A stretch of 64,000 nt of DNA from Parapusillimonas granuli (GTDB lineage: Bacteria > Pseudomonadota > Gammaproteobacteria > Burkholderiales > Burkholderiaceae_B). The notes beneath the pieces are model-generated. The model searched no databases, had not been told where the DNA came from, and worked only from the letters and a program-made list of their open reading frames with translations. Below, in pieces: positions 1-8,265 of this stretch. Every line of letters starts with the position of its first letter. Position 1 is the stretch's first letter. Position numbers and translations under genes: made by a program. The stretch lies in the NCBI RefSeq assembly GCF_013416525.1, contig NZ_JACCEM010000010.1, forward strand, positions 124,001 to 188,000, written 5' to 3'.

Positions 1-207
1 CTGGGCATCGTCGGGGGAGCACTGGCTTTGGTCCTGATGGCCAAGGTGTCTTCCTCGGGCTTCACCGATGCCGCCGGCCCGGCCGACTGGTTCTTGATCG
101 CCCTGGTGTTCGGCGCCGGCCTGGTCGGATCGACCATATTGGCCTACACCATCGCTGGCTGGTGGCCTGCTCGGCGGCAGCCGGCCGGCACCGCAAACGC
201 CCATTGA
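1..207 (+). CDS. C-terminal end of an inner-membrane protein (partial)
   Basis: The frame is open from the first base and ends in TGA at 205-207, giving 68 residues of a gene that starts outside the window. Two hydrophobic stretches are visible, a short one at the start (GIVGGALALVLMA) and a longer one around residues 31-53 that ends in a Trp-rich turn (AGWWPARR), followed by a short polar tail. This fits the last two membrane helices of a transporter or small membrane protein. The AhpD-like gene starts 15 bp downstream on the same strand, so it is probably part of the same redox operon. I do not recognise the family from this fragment. Confidence 0.6.
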   Translation: MGIVGGALALVLMAKVSSSGFTDAAGPADWFLIALVFGAGLVGSTILAYTIAGWWPARRQPAGTANAH

Positions 208-222
208 GCCAGGGAAACTTCC

Positions 223-600
223 ATGACGACGACCAGCTACAAGAACGTGACGAAGCAGATCACCTCCAACCTGGCACCGCTGCGTGCCAGCGTTCCACAG
301 GTCATGAAGAGCTTCACGGAAATGGGCAAAGCCGCCATCGCCGATGGGGCGTTGGACGCCAAGACCAAAGAGTTGATTGCACTGGCGATTGGCGTCGCCA
401 CACGCTGCGACGGTTGCATCGGCTTTCATGCCAAGGCCTTGGCCCGTCTGGGGGCGACGAAAGCCGAAGTGCACGAGACCCTGGGCGTGGCGGTCTATAT
501 GGGGGGCGGCCCCTCTGCGATGTACGCAGCCAACGCCGTGGCCGCCTTCGACGAGTTCATGGCCGAAACGCCTTCCAACTCGTTGCCGGTAGAGCGATAG
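223..600 (+). CDS. Carboxymuconolactone decarboxylase/AhpD-family protein
   Basis: A protein of 125 residues with the AhpD-like core: a CxxC pair in the context TRCDGCIGFH near residues 62-70, with the family histidine a few residues later, then a Gly-rich helix (YMGGGP). Family members are small all-helical trimers or hexamers that act as peroxidases or disulfide reductants through the CxxC pair, or as decarboxylases when the cysteines are absent; both cysteines are present here. The start ATG follows a purine-rich stretch (CAGGGAAACTTCC). It lies 15 bp after the preceding gene and 10 bp before the next, in a cluster with a flavin disulfide oxidoreductase, DsrE and a TlpA-like protein, so a thiol redox role is inferred. 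Confidence 0.85.
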   Translation: MTTTSYKNVTKQITSNLAPLRASVPQVMKSFTEMGKAAIADGALDAKTKELIALAIGVATRCDGCIGFHAKALARLGATKAEVHETLGVAVYMGGGPSAMYAANAVAAFDEFMAETPSNSLPVER

Positions 601-609
601 GGCGCTTCC

Positions 610-1026
610 ATGCGGCACTTGGCCAGCTACATCGCAGCTATCCGCCAACGCCGCAGCCTGACCTGCATCGAGAGCATGACGCGTGAGGCGTCGAGCTGGC
701 AGGAGGATGGGTTCGACGTAACCCGGGAGACCATCACTTATCGGTTCACCGATGGCGCCATGATCTTCTGCACGACCGAGCAGGACTCGGTGCCGGTGGA
801 TGTCGATATCTGCCCGGAATGCTGGATCACCTACGAGGTCGTTTCAGACGGGCATTCCGACGAGCGGATCACGCCTGCGCGAATGACTTTCAACTCGACC
901 TGTCGCGAAGCCTTCTGGCTCAAGTACCACGCGCCGTCGTCCAACGACCTGGCCATTTCTGCGTCGAACCCTTGGGCTGCCGAGACCTGCTGCCACGTCG
1001 CAGACACAACGAAGGAGAACCCCTAG
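610..1026 (+). CDS. Hypothetical cysteine-containing protein
   Basis: This 138-residue frame fits between the AhpD-like gene (10 bp away) and the flavin oxidoreductase (2 bp away). I do not recognise the family. It has no signal peptide or membrane helix. Several cysteines stand out: a CPEC pair near residue 69, single cysteines on either side, and a vicinal CC close to the C-terminus. These could bind a metal or take part in disulfide exchange, in line with the neighbours. A later ATG at 676 is a possible alternative start. The tight spacing suggests co-transcription with the redox genes. The function is unknown. Confidence 0.6.
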   Translation: MRHLASYIAAIRQRRSLTCIESMTREASSWQEDGFDVTRETITYRFTDGAMIFCTTEQDSVPVDVDICPECWITYEVVSDGHSDERITPARMTFNSTCREAFWLKYHAPSSNDLAISASNPWAAETCCHVADTTKENP

Positions 1027-1027
1027 C

Positions 1028-2413
1028 ATGCCCTCGTCCATCACCACCGACGTTGCCATCATCGGAGCTGGCACTGCCGGTCTCACGGCTTTCAGCGAAT
1101 TGCGTCGCCTCGGCCTGTCCGCCCTTCTGATCGACCATGGCCCTTTGGGCACGACCTGCGCCCGGGTGGGCTGCATGCCTTCCAAGGCAGCACTGCATGC
1201 CGGCCACCAGTGGGCCAACCTGCGCGCGCTGCTGAAAGAGGCCGCCGCACCTGCGGGCTCGGCCACTCCTGACGACTTGTGGAGCCACGCCCGCAGGACG
1301 CGCGACCTGCTCGCTGGTAACACCGCCAAGCGCACCCGCGAGGTCGCAGGAGATCGGCTTCTCACGGGAACGGCGCGTTTCACCGGTCCCAACACCGTGG
1401 ACGTCAACGGCCAGCCCATTCACGCTCGGGCGTTCATCGTCGCCACCGGCTCCCGGCCGGTGGTTCCGCAGGCTCTTGCGGCGCTGGGCGATCGGCTGCT
1501 CACCACGGATAGTCTGTTCGACCTGGACACCCTTCCCAGGAGCGTCGGAATGTTGGGACTGGGCGCCATCGGGCTGGAAATGGGGTTGGCGCTGTCGCGG
1601 CTCGGGGTTCGACTGGTCGCCGGTGACATGAAGGCCTTGCCCGCAGGCATCACCGACCCCAAGATCGGTGCGCGTGCCATCGAGCACTTCAGCGGCGAGA
1701 TCACCATGTGGCTGGGGCGGCCCGTCGAAGCCACTGCCCGGCAGCAATCAATCGAGCTGCGCAGCGGCGACGCCGTCGAACAAGTGGACGTCGTTCTGGC
1801 CGCACTGGGTCGCCGTCCCAATGTCGAAGGTCTGGATCTGCAACTGGCAGGCGTGCCGCTTGATGCACGCGGACAGCCGGTCCTGCATGCCAAGACCCTG
1901 CGTGCCGGCTCGTCCCTCGTGTTTCTCGCCGGTGATGTGAGTGCCATTCGGCCGCTGATGCATGAGGCCGTCGATGAAGGACTGATCGCAGCGCGTGCCG
2001 CTGCGCAATCGCTTGGTGGCTCCCCCCTTGCCGAACTCCCGCCACGCCGCACGCCGCTGGCGATCGTGTTCAGCGACCCCGACATCGCGACGGTCGGTCA
2101 AGCCTACGACACGCTGAATCTCGACCAGACCGTCATCGGCTCCGCGCAAGGCGACGCCAATGGTCGATCGCGCGTGATGGATGCCGAAGGCAACCTCGTT
2201 CGCCTGTATGTGGACCGCGGCAATGGGCGCCTGCTAGGTGCCGGCCTGCTCGCCACGCGCGGCGAACATCTGGCCCACTTGCTGGCCTGGGCCATCCAGC
2301 GCGGGGAGACGGTCGAGAGTCTGCTGACGATGCCGTACTACCACCCCAGCATCGAGGAAATGGTGCAAAGCGCGCTCAAGGATGCAAGCCGGCAGTTGAA
2401 GGCTTCGGCATGA
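1028..2413 (+). CDS. FAD-dependent pyridine nucleotide-disulfide oxidoreductase (dihydrolipoyl dehydrogenase-like)
   Basis: A 461-residue class I flavoprotein disulfide reductase. The N-terminus has the FAD dinucleotide-binding motif IIGAGTAGL (about residues 10-18). It is followed by the redox-active pair CARVGC (about 44-49) typical of dihydrolipoyl dehydrogenase, glutathione reductase and mercuric reductase. A second Rossmann motif (GLGAIGLE, about 176-183) binds NAD(P)H. The FAD-binding AGD motif is near residue 302, and the C-terminal dimer-interface His-Glu pair is in YYHPSIEE (about 438-445). There is no N-terminal heavy-metal domain and no C-terminal vicinal Cys pair, which argues against MerA. 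It probably transfers electrons from NAD(P)H to a dithiol partner such as the nearby AhpD-, DsrE- or TlpA-like proteins. The substrate is unknown. Confidence 0.85.
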   Translation: MPSSITTDVAIIGAGTAGLTAFSELRRLGLSALLIDHGPLGTTCARVGCMPSKAALHAGHQWANLRALLKEAAAPAGSATPDDLWSHARRTRDLLAGNTAKRTREVAGDRLLTGTARFTGPNTVDVNGQPIHARAFIVATGSRPVVPQALAALGDRLLTTDSLFDLDTLPRSVGMLGLGAIGLEMGLALSRLGVRLVAGDMKALPAGITDPKIGARAIEHFSGEITMWLGRPVEATARQQSIELRSGDAVEQVDVVLAALGRRPNVEGLDLQLAGVPLDARGQPVLHAKTLRAGSSLVFLAGDVSAIRPLMHEAVDEGLIAARAAAQSLGGSPLAELPPRRTPLAIVFSDPDIATVGQAYDTLNLDQTVIGSAQGDANGRSRVMDAEGNLVRLYVDRGNGRLLGAGLLATRGEHLAHLLAWAIQRGETVESLLTMPYYHPSIEEMVQSALKDASRQLKASA

Positions 2414-2492
2414 GCACCTTTGCCAAAATCCACGCAACCTCACCCCGTAGACCGTCCCACCGTTCTATTCATACACTGACCAGGAGCTGAAC

Positions 2493-2864
2493 ATGCAAAC
2501 CACTGATTTCGTCGCGACCGTCTTCGACGGCACCAGCAATCCGAACAAGGTCACCGTGACCTTCACTATGGCCCTCAACGCCTTGCTCAAAGGCCACACG
2601 GCCACAATCATCCTGATGGTCGAAGCCGTCGAACTCGGCAAGCCCGGGGCTACGGCAGGCATGGCGATCGGCAAGCCGTTCGAGCCCGTTGCAGACCTGC
2701 TGGCCAAGTACATCGAGAAAGGTGGCCGCATCGCCGTCTGCGGCTCTTGCATGATCCACAACGGCTTGACAGCCGAGCAAATGGACCCGCGCTTCGAGGT
2801 CATCACGGCACCGGATGTCATCGAGCTTCTCATGAATGCAAAGGGCTCCTTGCAGGTGACCTGA
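2493..2864 (+). CDS. DsrE/DsrF-like sulfur-relay family protein
   Basis: A 123-residue protein with the DsrE/F-like fold: an N-terminal beta strand, a Lys-Gly-rich middle helix, and a C-terminal strand carrying the conserved cysteines of the family in GRIAVCGSCMIHNGL (about residues 84-98). In known members a cysteine at this place carries persulfide sulfur or is reversibly oxidised. The start ATG at 2493 follows an AGGAG ribosome site. It lies about 80 bp downstream of the flavin oxidoreductase and upstream of the TlpA-like gene. With these neighbours a role in persulfide or thiol handling is likely, but the donor and acceptor cannot be named. Confidence 0.8.
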   Translation: MQTTDFVATVFDGTSNPNKVTVTFTMALNALLKGHTATIILMVEAVELGKPGATAGMAIGKPFEPVADLLAKYIEKGGRIAVCGSCMIHNGLTAEQMDPRFEVITAPDVIELLMNAKGSLQVT

Positions 2865-2980
2865 GGGTACAACCTGCCGTGCGATACGCCAGGCCATCCA
2901 CCAGCAGGCGAGAGGCGCCTCCTGCCCAAGAACTGGCGAGCGGATGTCTCGGCCCGCTCGTTCAAGGCGGGAGCTAGAAC

Positions 2981-3814
2981 TTGATTCATGCCATTCAGAT
3001 AGGACCAGTGTCACTGCCGCCGAGTTTGGTCCTCGTTGCGCTCGTCCTGGCCATTGCTTTGTTGGTCGGAAATTACCTGGGGCGCAAAGCCGGCGTCGAA
3101 GTAGAGAGTCGAATCTACCGCGTTCTTTTCGTCAGCGCGATCTGCGCTCGCTTGGGGTTCCTGCTCCAGCATCATGATGCCTACTCCAGCACACCATGGA
3201 GCATTTTTGATCTTCGTGACGGAGGATGGTCTCCCTGGGCTGGTCTACTGGCAGCATGGCTCTATGCCACGATGGTGGTCCGACGTTTTCCGGCAATGAA
3301 GAAGCCCTTGCTGTCGGGCTTGATTGCTGCAAGTGTGATTTGGGTCGTCGGAACGGCAGTCCTGACCTTGCCGTCTCGTGAAAGCCAGCTCCTGCCTGAC
3401 TTCAACACGCTTTCTATGGAGGGTGATCAGATCTCGCTGTCGTCCTACGTTGGAAAGCCCACGGTGATCAATCTATGGGCTACTTGGTGCCCGCCTTGCC
3501 GTCGCGAAATGCCCGTCTTCGAGCGTGTCCAGAACGAGCATCTTGAGGTCAACATCGTCTTTCTCAATCAAGGCGAAGCACCTGCCAAAATTCAGCAGTT
3601 CCTCACAGGAAACAAGCTGTCGCTGCGTAATGTGCTGCTTGATTCCACAGGCGAGGTCGCCCGCTCACTGGGTCACAGAGGTCTACCAACGACCCTGTTT
3701 TTCAACGCGGCGGGGCGCCTGGTTGATGTTCGCGTCGGTGAGTTTTCTTATCCAACTCTTAACCAGCGCATCAATGCGCTCAAGGACGGCCATGAAGTTG
3801 GCAGAAAGACGTGA
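2981..3814 (+). CDS. Membrane-anchored TlpA/ResA-like thioredoxin with a multi-helix N-terminal domain
   Basis: A 277-residue protein that starts with TTG. Residues 1-125 carry about four hydrophobic segments (for example VLVALVLAIALLVG and LLSGLIAASVIWVVG). This N-terminal half resembles the prolipoprotein diacylglyceryl transferase-like domain found fused to some TlpA proteins. Residues 135-270 are a thioredoxin fold with the active site WATWCPPC and a cis-Pro loop (RGLPTT). Family members act in the periplasm as disulfide reductants, for cytochrome c maturation or sulfur chemistry. It is the last gene of the redox cluster, 116 bp after the DsrE gene, with 264 bp before the LysR gene. The TTG start lacks a strong ribosome site, so the exact N-terminus is uncertain. 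Confidence 0.8.
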   Translation: MIHAIQIGPVSLPPSLVLVALVLAIALLVGNYLGRKAGVEVESRIYRVLFVSAICARLGFLLQHHDAYSSTPWSIFDLRDGGWSPWAGLLAAWLYATMVVRRFPAMKKPLLSGLIAASVIWVVGTAVLTLPSRESQLLPDFNTLSMEGDQISLSSYVGKPTVINLWATWCPPCRREMPVFERVQNEHLEVNIVFLNQGEAPAKIQQFLTGNKLSLRNVLLDSTGEVARSLGHRGLPTTLFFNAAGRLVDVRVGEFSYPTLNQRINALKDGHEVGRKT

Positions 3815-4078
3815 GTCACTGTGGGATAGGAATCAGTAGAGCAACAGTCACCGCACTCGGCGAGGAATCGATGCTTCACTGCCGTCATTCCCCTAGCGTC
3901 TGACCAATTTGGTTGTTCCATGATGTCAGCAGTCCATCAGAGGTGATCGAGTTCGGGCGCTTTTTAGCAACACCTCCGCTAGGCATCGCATGCTGCGAGG
4001 GGCGATTGCAAAGATTGCATTCTTCTCCTTAACTGCGACCAAGGCCATAGGCGGTGGCTTCACAGATAGGGAGAAAAT

Positions 4079-4990
4079 ATGAACATGCGCCATATCCAGG
4101 CCTTCATCGCGGTTGCCGAGGAACTGCACTTCAGCCGGGCCGCGAAGCGCTTGCACATCGAACAGTCGCCGCTATCGCGCACGATCCGCAAACTGGAAGC
4201 GGACTTGGGTGTGACGCTGCTGCTCCGAACTGCCCACACCGTCCGTCTGACCTGGGCCGGCCAGGCATTCCTGGAAGATGCCCGTCGCGTAATACTGGCC
4301 TGTGAACAAGCGCGGGCCCGCGCGCGGGCTGCAGCGGCGGGGTATCACGGCACGCTGCGCATCGGGCTGTCAGGCGACGTAGGGCGCACGCGGCTGGCGG
4401 CGCTACTCGCGTTGTGCCGACAGGAAGCGCCAGAGATTAGCATCCGATTGTCCGAAGTGCCGCTGGCGCAGATCCTGAAAGGTCTGCATATAGGCCTTTT
4501 CGACGCAGGCCTCGCGATGGCCTATGAGGTAGGCACCGAGATTGTGGCGGCGCCCCTGTGGCACGACCCGTTCTTGGTGGCCATGCCGGCGCGACATCCG
4601 CTGCTGGCATACAAGGACGTGCCGCTGCAGGAAGTGGTGAACTATCCCCTGGTACTGTGCGATCAACAGGCCTGCTCCGGCTGCCATCAGCAGGGCGAAC
4701 GCCTGTTACGTTCGGTGGAGGCGCAGCCGACCGTGGCCGAGTACGTCAGCACCCATTCGCTGATGCTGGTCTTGGTAGCTGCCGGCTACGGCGTGGGCTT
4801 TTCGAGCGCAGCGCATCTGGAGGGCTGCGCTCAGGTGGACGTGGTGACTCGACCGCTCGCAGAGCAAGGTGCCTGCCTTACAACGTATCTACTGCGACCA
4901 GAAGGCGAAATCATGGAGCCTCTACGGCAGTTCATCGACTGTGCGGAGCGTGTGGGACGTGCCCGAGGAGACGATGTAAGTCCGACGTGA
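4079..4990 (+). CDS. LysR-family transcriptional regulator (third ICE-type copy)
   Basis: A 303-residue LysR protein. The N-terminal winged HTH (about residues 1-60) contains AEELHFSRAAKRLHIEQSPL, and an effector-binding domain follows to about residue 295. The ATG at 4079 is preceded by AGGGAG at a good distance. Its HTH and overall sequence match those of the two LysR genes at 22300-23232 and 47173-48117, so it belongs to the regulator type found beside traG in Tn4371-like elements. Its stop codon is only 10 bp from the stop of the convergent NERD/kinase gene. The target genes are not evident. It may regulate the upstream redox cluster or genes elsewhere on the element. Confidence 0.88.
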   Translation: MNMRHIQAFIAVAEELHFSRAAKRLHIEQSPLSRTIRKLEADLGVTLLLRTAHTVRLTWAGQAFLEDARRVILACEQARARARAAAAGYHGTLRIGLSGDVGRTRLAALLALCRQEAPEISIRLSEVPLAQILKGLHIGLFDAGLAMAYEVGTEIVAAPLWHDPFLVAMPARHPLLAYKDVPLQEVVNYPLVLCDQQACSGCHQQGERLLRSVEAQPTVAEYVSTHSLMLVLVAAGYGVGFSSAAHLEGCAQVDVVTRPLAEQGACLTTYLLRPEGEIMEPLRQFIDCAERVGRARGDDVSPT

Positions 4991-5000
4991 CGTAAAAAAA

Positions 5001-7154
5001 TCAGAGCGCATCAATTAGATCGAGTGCGTGCACACGCAACTCACGATCAAGACAGCGTCGAATCTCCTCACGCAAAGGTGCTGGATCCGTTTCCCCCCAA
5101 GACGAAACGCAGTCCAATAATTCCGCACAAATTTTCGCTACCGCGTAGCAATCGCGCTGCTCCGGTGAGACTGTGCCGTAATCCCCAGGCGCATAGGCTA
5201 TGTTGTGCGGCTCAACTCCCCCTCCCTGCAGGAGGTCAATGGCATCGATAAAGCGTACTTCACCGGATTCAACTAGGACATTACCAGGATGCAAATCACC
5301 GTGCTGAATATCCAAAGCATGAAGATGCCTAGTAGCCTTGACCAGTTGATGGCACAACGCAAGTATGTCTGACGCCGTTTCACAGGCTGCGCCAGCTTCA
5401 AATATGCCATGACCATCCACCCAATGCTGGACTAGAAAAGTGCCGGCATCTGAAATGCCAAAATCGACTATTGGAGCTAACGACGTACTTGGCTGAGTTT
5501 TTATCAACCATGCTTTGTCGAGAAACGCCTTCAACACATGAGTTTCTTCCGAACGCTTTGGATCTGGACGGCGACCGTACCAGATTTTGACAGAAACCGG
5601 TCGACCTCCAACCGTTGAGCGATAAAGATGACTGTTCCCTTGTTTGAGGTTTTCCTCCAAGGGATAAGTCACAATAGGCATGATCTCACTGCGATAAGGC
5701 TCAAAGGCGCGCATGTCCACCTCACCTTTGGGCTGCCTGCCAATGGCCAAACCGTTCAGGGCATCGAGCATAACGCGGGCATTAGGAAAACGCGCTGATG
5801 GCACCAGATCTAGAGCTTTAGCAAACCAATCGGCCAGGTCTGGATCGCAAGTGATATCAGTTGGCTCTTCCCATTGGAAAATTCCCTCCGCCTGAGGCGG
5901 CGGGCTCAAAAACAGCACATGATGCGCTGCGGCTCCCAATAGGTAAACGTCACCTTGAAACGCATCACTCGACTCACCTTGGCCTAGCTCAGAGTCCTCG
6001 GGAAGCACAGCCTGGCCCGCCCGCAGGCTGTTACGCAGAGGTCCCACTGTTCCTACTTCGGGAAAATAGGCAGTCAGTAAACCCGAGATAGAGACTTTCG
6101 AAGGACGTTCCAGCCACAGGCTATGATCACTAATATCACGGTGCGCCACACCAGCATCGTGCAAATCAGCAAAATGTGACAGCAAAACCTTAATAATGGC
6201 CAGGCGATCATTAAAGCTTATGTCTGGACCATGGCGTTGGACGAACTCATTAAGTCTGAGTTGACGTGAAGGTAGCCGATACAGCTCGCAAAAATCAGCG
6301 TCGATGTCGTCACGCGTTGGATGAGACAGCGGTTGAAGCACTACGCCATCTAAATACTCGCATTGCTCCTGGATAAAGCCTATGACCTTATGTTCGCGCA
6401 ACGCAATGCGCGCGCGCTCATCAATGGTATCGGCAATACCAGACAGTACCGAAAAATCCCACCGCCGAAGCAATGCTTCATGACGCTGATCATCCTTCTT
6501 TACCGACTTGTACTCCTTGTACAACGCCTTTGGGTGTTGGAAGGTCGCCTCGCCAGCAATCCGAAAATTATTGAAGGAAAAGCCAGAGGGTTTGAAATCA
6601 CGACCACGGAAAAACTGAGTGAAGACCTGCAGATGTTGATTTGGTTTTCCCGCACACGACGTACTAAATTCCCTCCGGTAGCCGCCTTGCTTAGCTATTT
6701 TCAGAAACTGATCGAGTGTACAAACAAACGCTTTCTCATCATCCGGTATTTCCGAGAAATCCGCAGGGCCGCACATTACAACGCGATAATCAATGAAAAC
6801 CGAGCGGGCAGGCTCCTTAAGTCGATTACGTATCTTGGAAGAGAGAATCTTCCACTTATCCGCCAGAACCTTCACAGGCGAGCGGCCCATGTCTTCACCG
6901 TCACGTAGCCAATGATCCTGCATAGGCTCAATCTTGCCACGCCACTTTTTCAACTCGATAAGCAAAAGTCGGTCATGGGTCAGTAATACCAAGTCGATTT
7001 CACGATCTCGATACGTCGTATCCATCATCATAAATCCGGCATAACCCTGCCATGACTGACTGAACTCGGATGCGTTGAAGGCCGTGCGCATGCGCTCTAG
7101 AGCCTCCTTCTCCGACGCATGAATACCATCACTGCTAATGATGTCTATCTTCAT
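5001..7154 (-). CDS. NERD-domain protein with a degenerate and a second kinase-like domain
   Basis: This protein has 717 residues. Residues 1-120 look like a NERD (nuclease-related) domain, with the core acidic and basic residues in DREIDLVLLTHDRLLLIELK. Residues 260-400 resemble a protein kinase in which the catalytic loop is altered (HRDISDHSLW) and no DFG is seen, so it is probably a pseudokinase. Residues 500-690 form a second kinase-like domain with a lysine strand (VSVKIW), an intact catalytic loop (HGDLHPGNVLV) and IDAID in place of DFG. The order NERD-kinase is known from PglW of BREX systems, but no other BREX gene is present. The gene is visibly richer in A+T than its neighbours, which suggests separate acquisition. 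The C-terminus ends in the kinase C-lobe, so truncation is possible. A defence or stress-signalling role is inference. Confidence 0.75.
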   Translation of the reverse strand: MKIDIISSDGIHASEKEALERMRTAFNASEFSQSWQGYAGFMMMDTTYRDREIDLVLLTHDRLLLIELKKWRGKIEPMQDHWLRDGEDMGRSPVKVLADKWKILSSKIRNRLKEPARSVFIDYRVVMCGPADFSEIPDDEKAFVCTLDQFLKIAKQGGYRREFSTSCAGKPNQHLQVFTQFFRGRDFKPSGFSFNNFRIAGEATFQHPKALYKEYKSVKKDDQRHEALLRRWDFSVLSGIADTIDERARIALREHKVIGFIQEQCEYLDGVVLQPLSHPTRDDIDADFCELYRLPSRQLRLNEFVQRHGPDISFNDRLAIIKVLLSHFADLHDAGVAHRDISDHSLWLERPSKVSISGLLTAYFPEVGTVGPLRNSLRAGQAVLPEDSELGQGESSDAFQGDVYLLGAAAHHVLFLSPPPQAEGIFQWEEPTDITCDPDLADWFAKALDLVPSARFPNARVMLDALNGLAIGRQPKGEVDMRAFEPYRSEIMPIVTYPLEENLKQGNSHLYRSTVGGRPVSVKIWYGRRPDPKRSEETHVLKAFLDKAWLIKTQPSTSLAPIVDFGISDAGTFLVQHWVDGHGIFEAGAACETASDILALCHQLVKATRHLHALDIQHGDLHPGNVLVESGEVRFIDAIDLLQGGGVEPHNIAYAPGDYGTVSPEQRDCYAVAKICAELLDCVSSWGETDPAPLREEIRRCLDRELRVHALDLIDAL

Positions 7155-7396
7155 TCTTGAATTCTCGGGATACAGGTCATGTCCGCAACAGCACTACGTT
7201 GGGCATTCGAAGCCCCGTGATCGGGAAGCCTAACCACAGCGCCATTTACTCCTTATATATGGCGAATGCAAACCTTCTGACTATGACGGTGAATAGATGC
7301 AGCAATAAATCAAAAGGTTTCGGAGTATTGTTCCGGTGAAGACACGTTGAATCGCGCTGCCGTCTTTTAGAAAATAAGCGTCCACGATAAATTTAA

Positions 7397-7876
7397 ATGG
7401 ACACTATCTTGAGCGCAGATTCTCGTAAATCAGGACGTCGGCGTCGGACCTACACGGCGCAGTTCAAGGCCGATATGGTGGCGCAGTGCCTGCAAGGTGA
7501 TGTGTCGCTGGCATCGCTGGCGGTGGATCACGGCATGAACCCCAATGTTTTGCACCGCTGGGTGCTGGAGCACGAGCGCTACGGCAAGCATAGTTTGCCG
7601 GGCGATGGCGAGGGAGCCTTGGTCGCGCAACCACGCGACATGAGTCCGGCCAATTGGATTCCGCTCAGCGCCTCACCCGGCACGACCGATCGTCCGGTCG
7701 TGGCGAAGGCACCGGACAAGATAATTGACGCGCTGGCGCCTAGCACGGATGCCGATCCTCAAGCCCGCAGTACGATTGCGCTGGAACTGGCCGCACAGGG
7801 CCTGCGGATGACGTTACGCTGGCCGGGTGAAGATCGTCGTGGTTTGGCCGGATTCGTGCGTGAGCTATTGACGTGA
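7397..7876 (+). CDS. tnpA: IS66 accessory protein TnpA
   Basis: A 159-residue protein whose N-terminal third is a transposase-type HTH (RTYTAQFKADMVAQCLQG, then MNPNVLHRWVLEHE). The C-terminal part ends in the amphipathic stretch LRWPGEDRRGLAGFVREL that is typical of IS66 TnpA. It is needed together with TnpB and TnpC for transposition of IS66-type elements. Its stop overlaps the GTG start of tnpB (GTGA at 7873-7876), so the two are translationally coupled. Confidence 0.88.
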   Translation: MDTILSADSRKSGRRRRTYTAQFKADMVAQCLQGDVSLASLAVDHGMNPNVLHRWVLEHERYGKHSLPGDGEGALVAQPRDMSPANWIPLSASPGTTDRPVVAKAPDKIIDALAPSTDADPQARSTIALELAAQGLRMTLRWPGEDRRGLAGFVRELLT

Positions 7877-8205
7877 TTCGCGTCGATCAAATCTGGCTGG
7901 CGGTGGAACCGATGGATATGCGTGCCGGCCCCGATACGGCCTTGGCGCGCGTAGTGAAGGACTTCGGGGCCGCCCACCCGCACCACGCCTATGTGTTTGC
8001 TAACAAACGGGCTAACCGCATGAAGATTCTGGTGCACGACGGGCTGGGCGTGTGGCTCGCGGCACGGCGCTTAAATCAGGGTCGCTTCGTGTGGCCCAGG
8101 GCAGGACAAATCCGTATTGAACTGACCGATGAGCAATTGAAGGCGTTAGTGATCGGGTTGCCCTGGCACCGCATTGGCGATGGTGGCATTATTGACGTGA
8201 TTTAG
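7873..8205 (+). CDS. tnpB: IS66 accessory protein TnpB
   Basis: A 110-residue IS66 Orf2/TnpB protein that starts with a GTG overlapping the tnpA stop. Family features are the N-terminal IWLAVEPMDMRAGPD (the usual form is VDMRKGFD), the central FANKRANRMKILVHD, and the Trp-rich motif GRFVWP. The biochemical role of TnpB is not settled in the family. Length and gene order are normal, so the element appears intact at this point. Confidence 0.9.
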   Translation: MIRVDQIWLAVEPMDMRAGPDTALARVVKDFGAAHPHHAYVFANKRANRMKILVHDGLGVWLAARRLNQGRFVWPRAGQIRIELTDEQLKALVIGLPWHRIGDGGIIDVI

Positions 8206-8265
8206 GCCCAAAAACACCGCCTGAAATCAATCCGGGCATGCGCCCATAGCCGCTCGCACGGCCTT

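Noticed and set aside
1028-2413. Mercuric reductase (MerA)
   Set aside because: It shares the CxxxxC flavin reductase core, but there is no C-terminal vicinal Cys pair, no N-terminal MerP-like domain and no other mer gene nearby.
5001-7154. BREX system
   Set aside because: Only a PglW-like domain order is seen; no PglX, PglZ, BrxA/B/C or BrxL gene is in the window.
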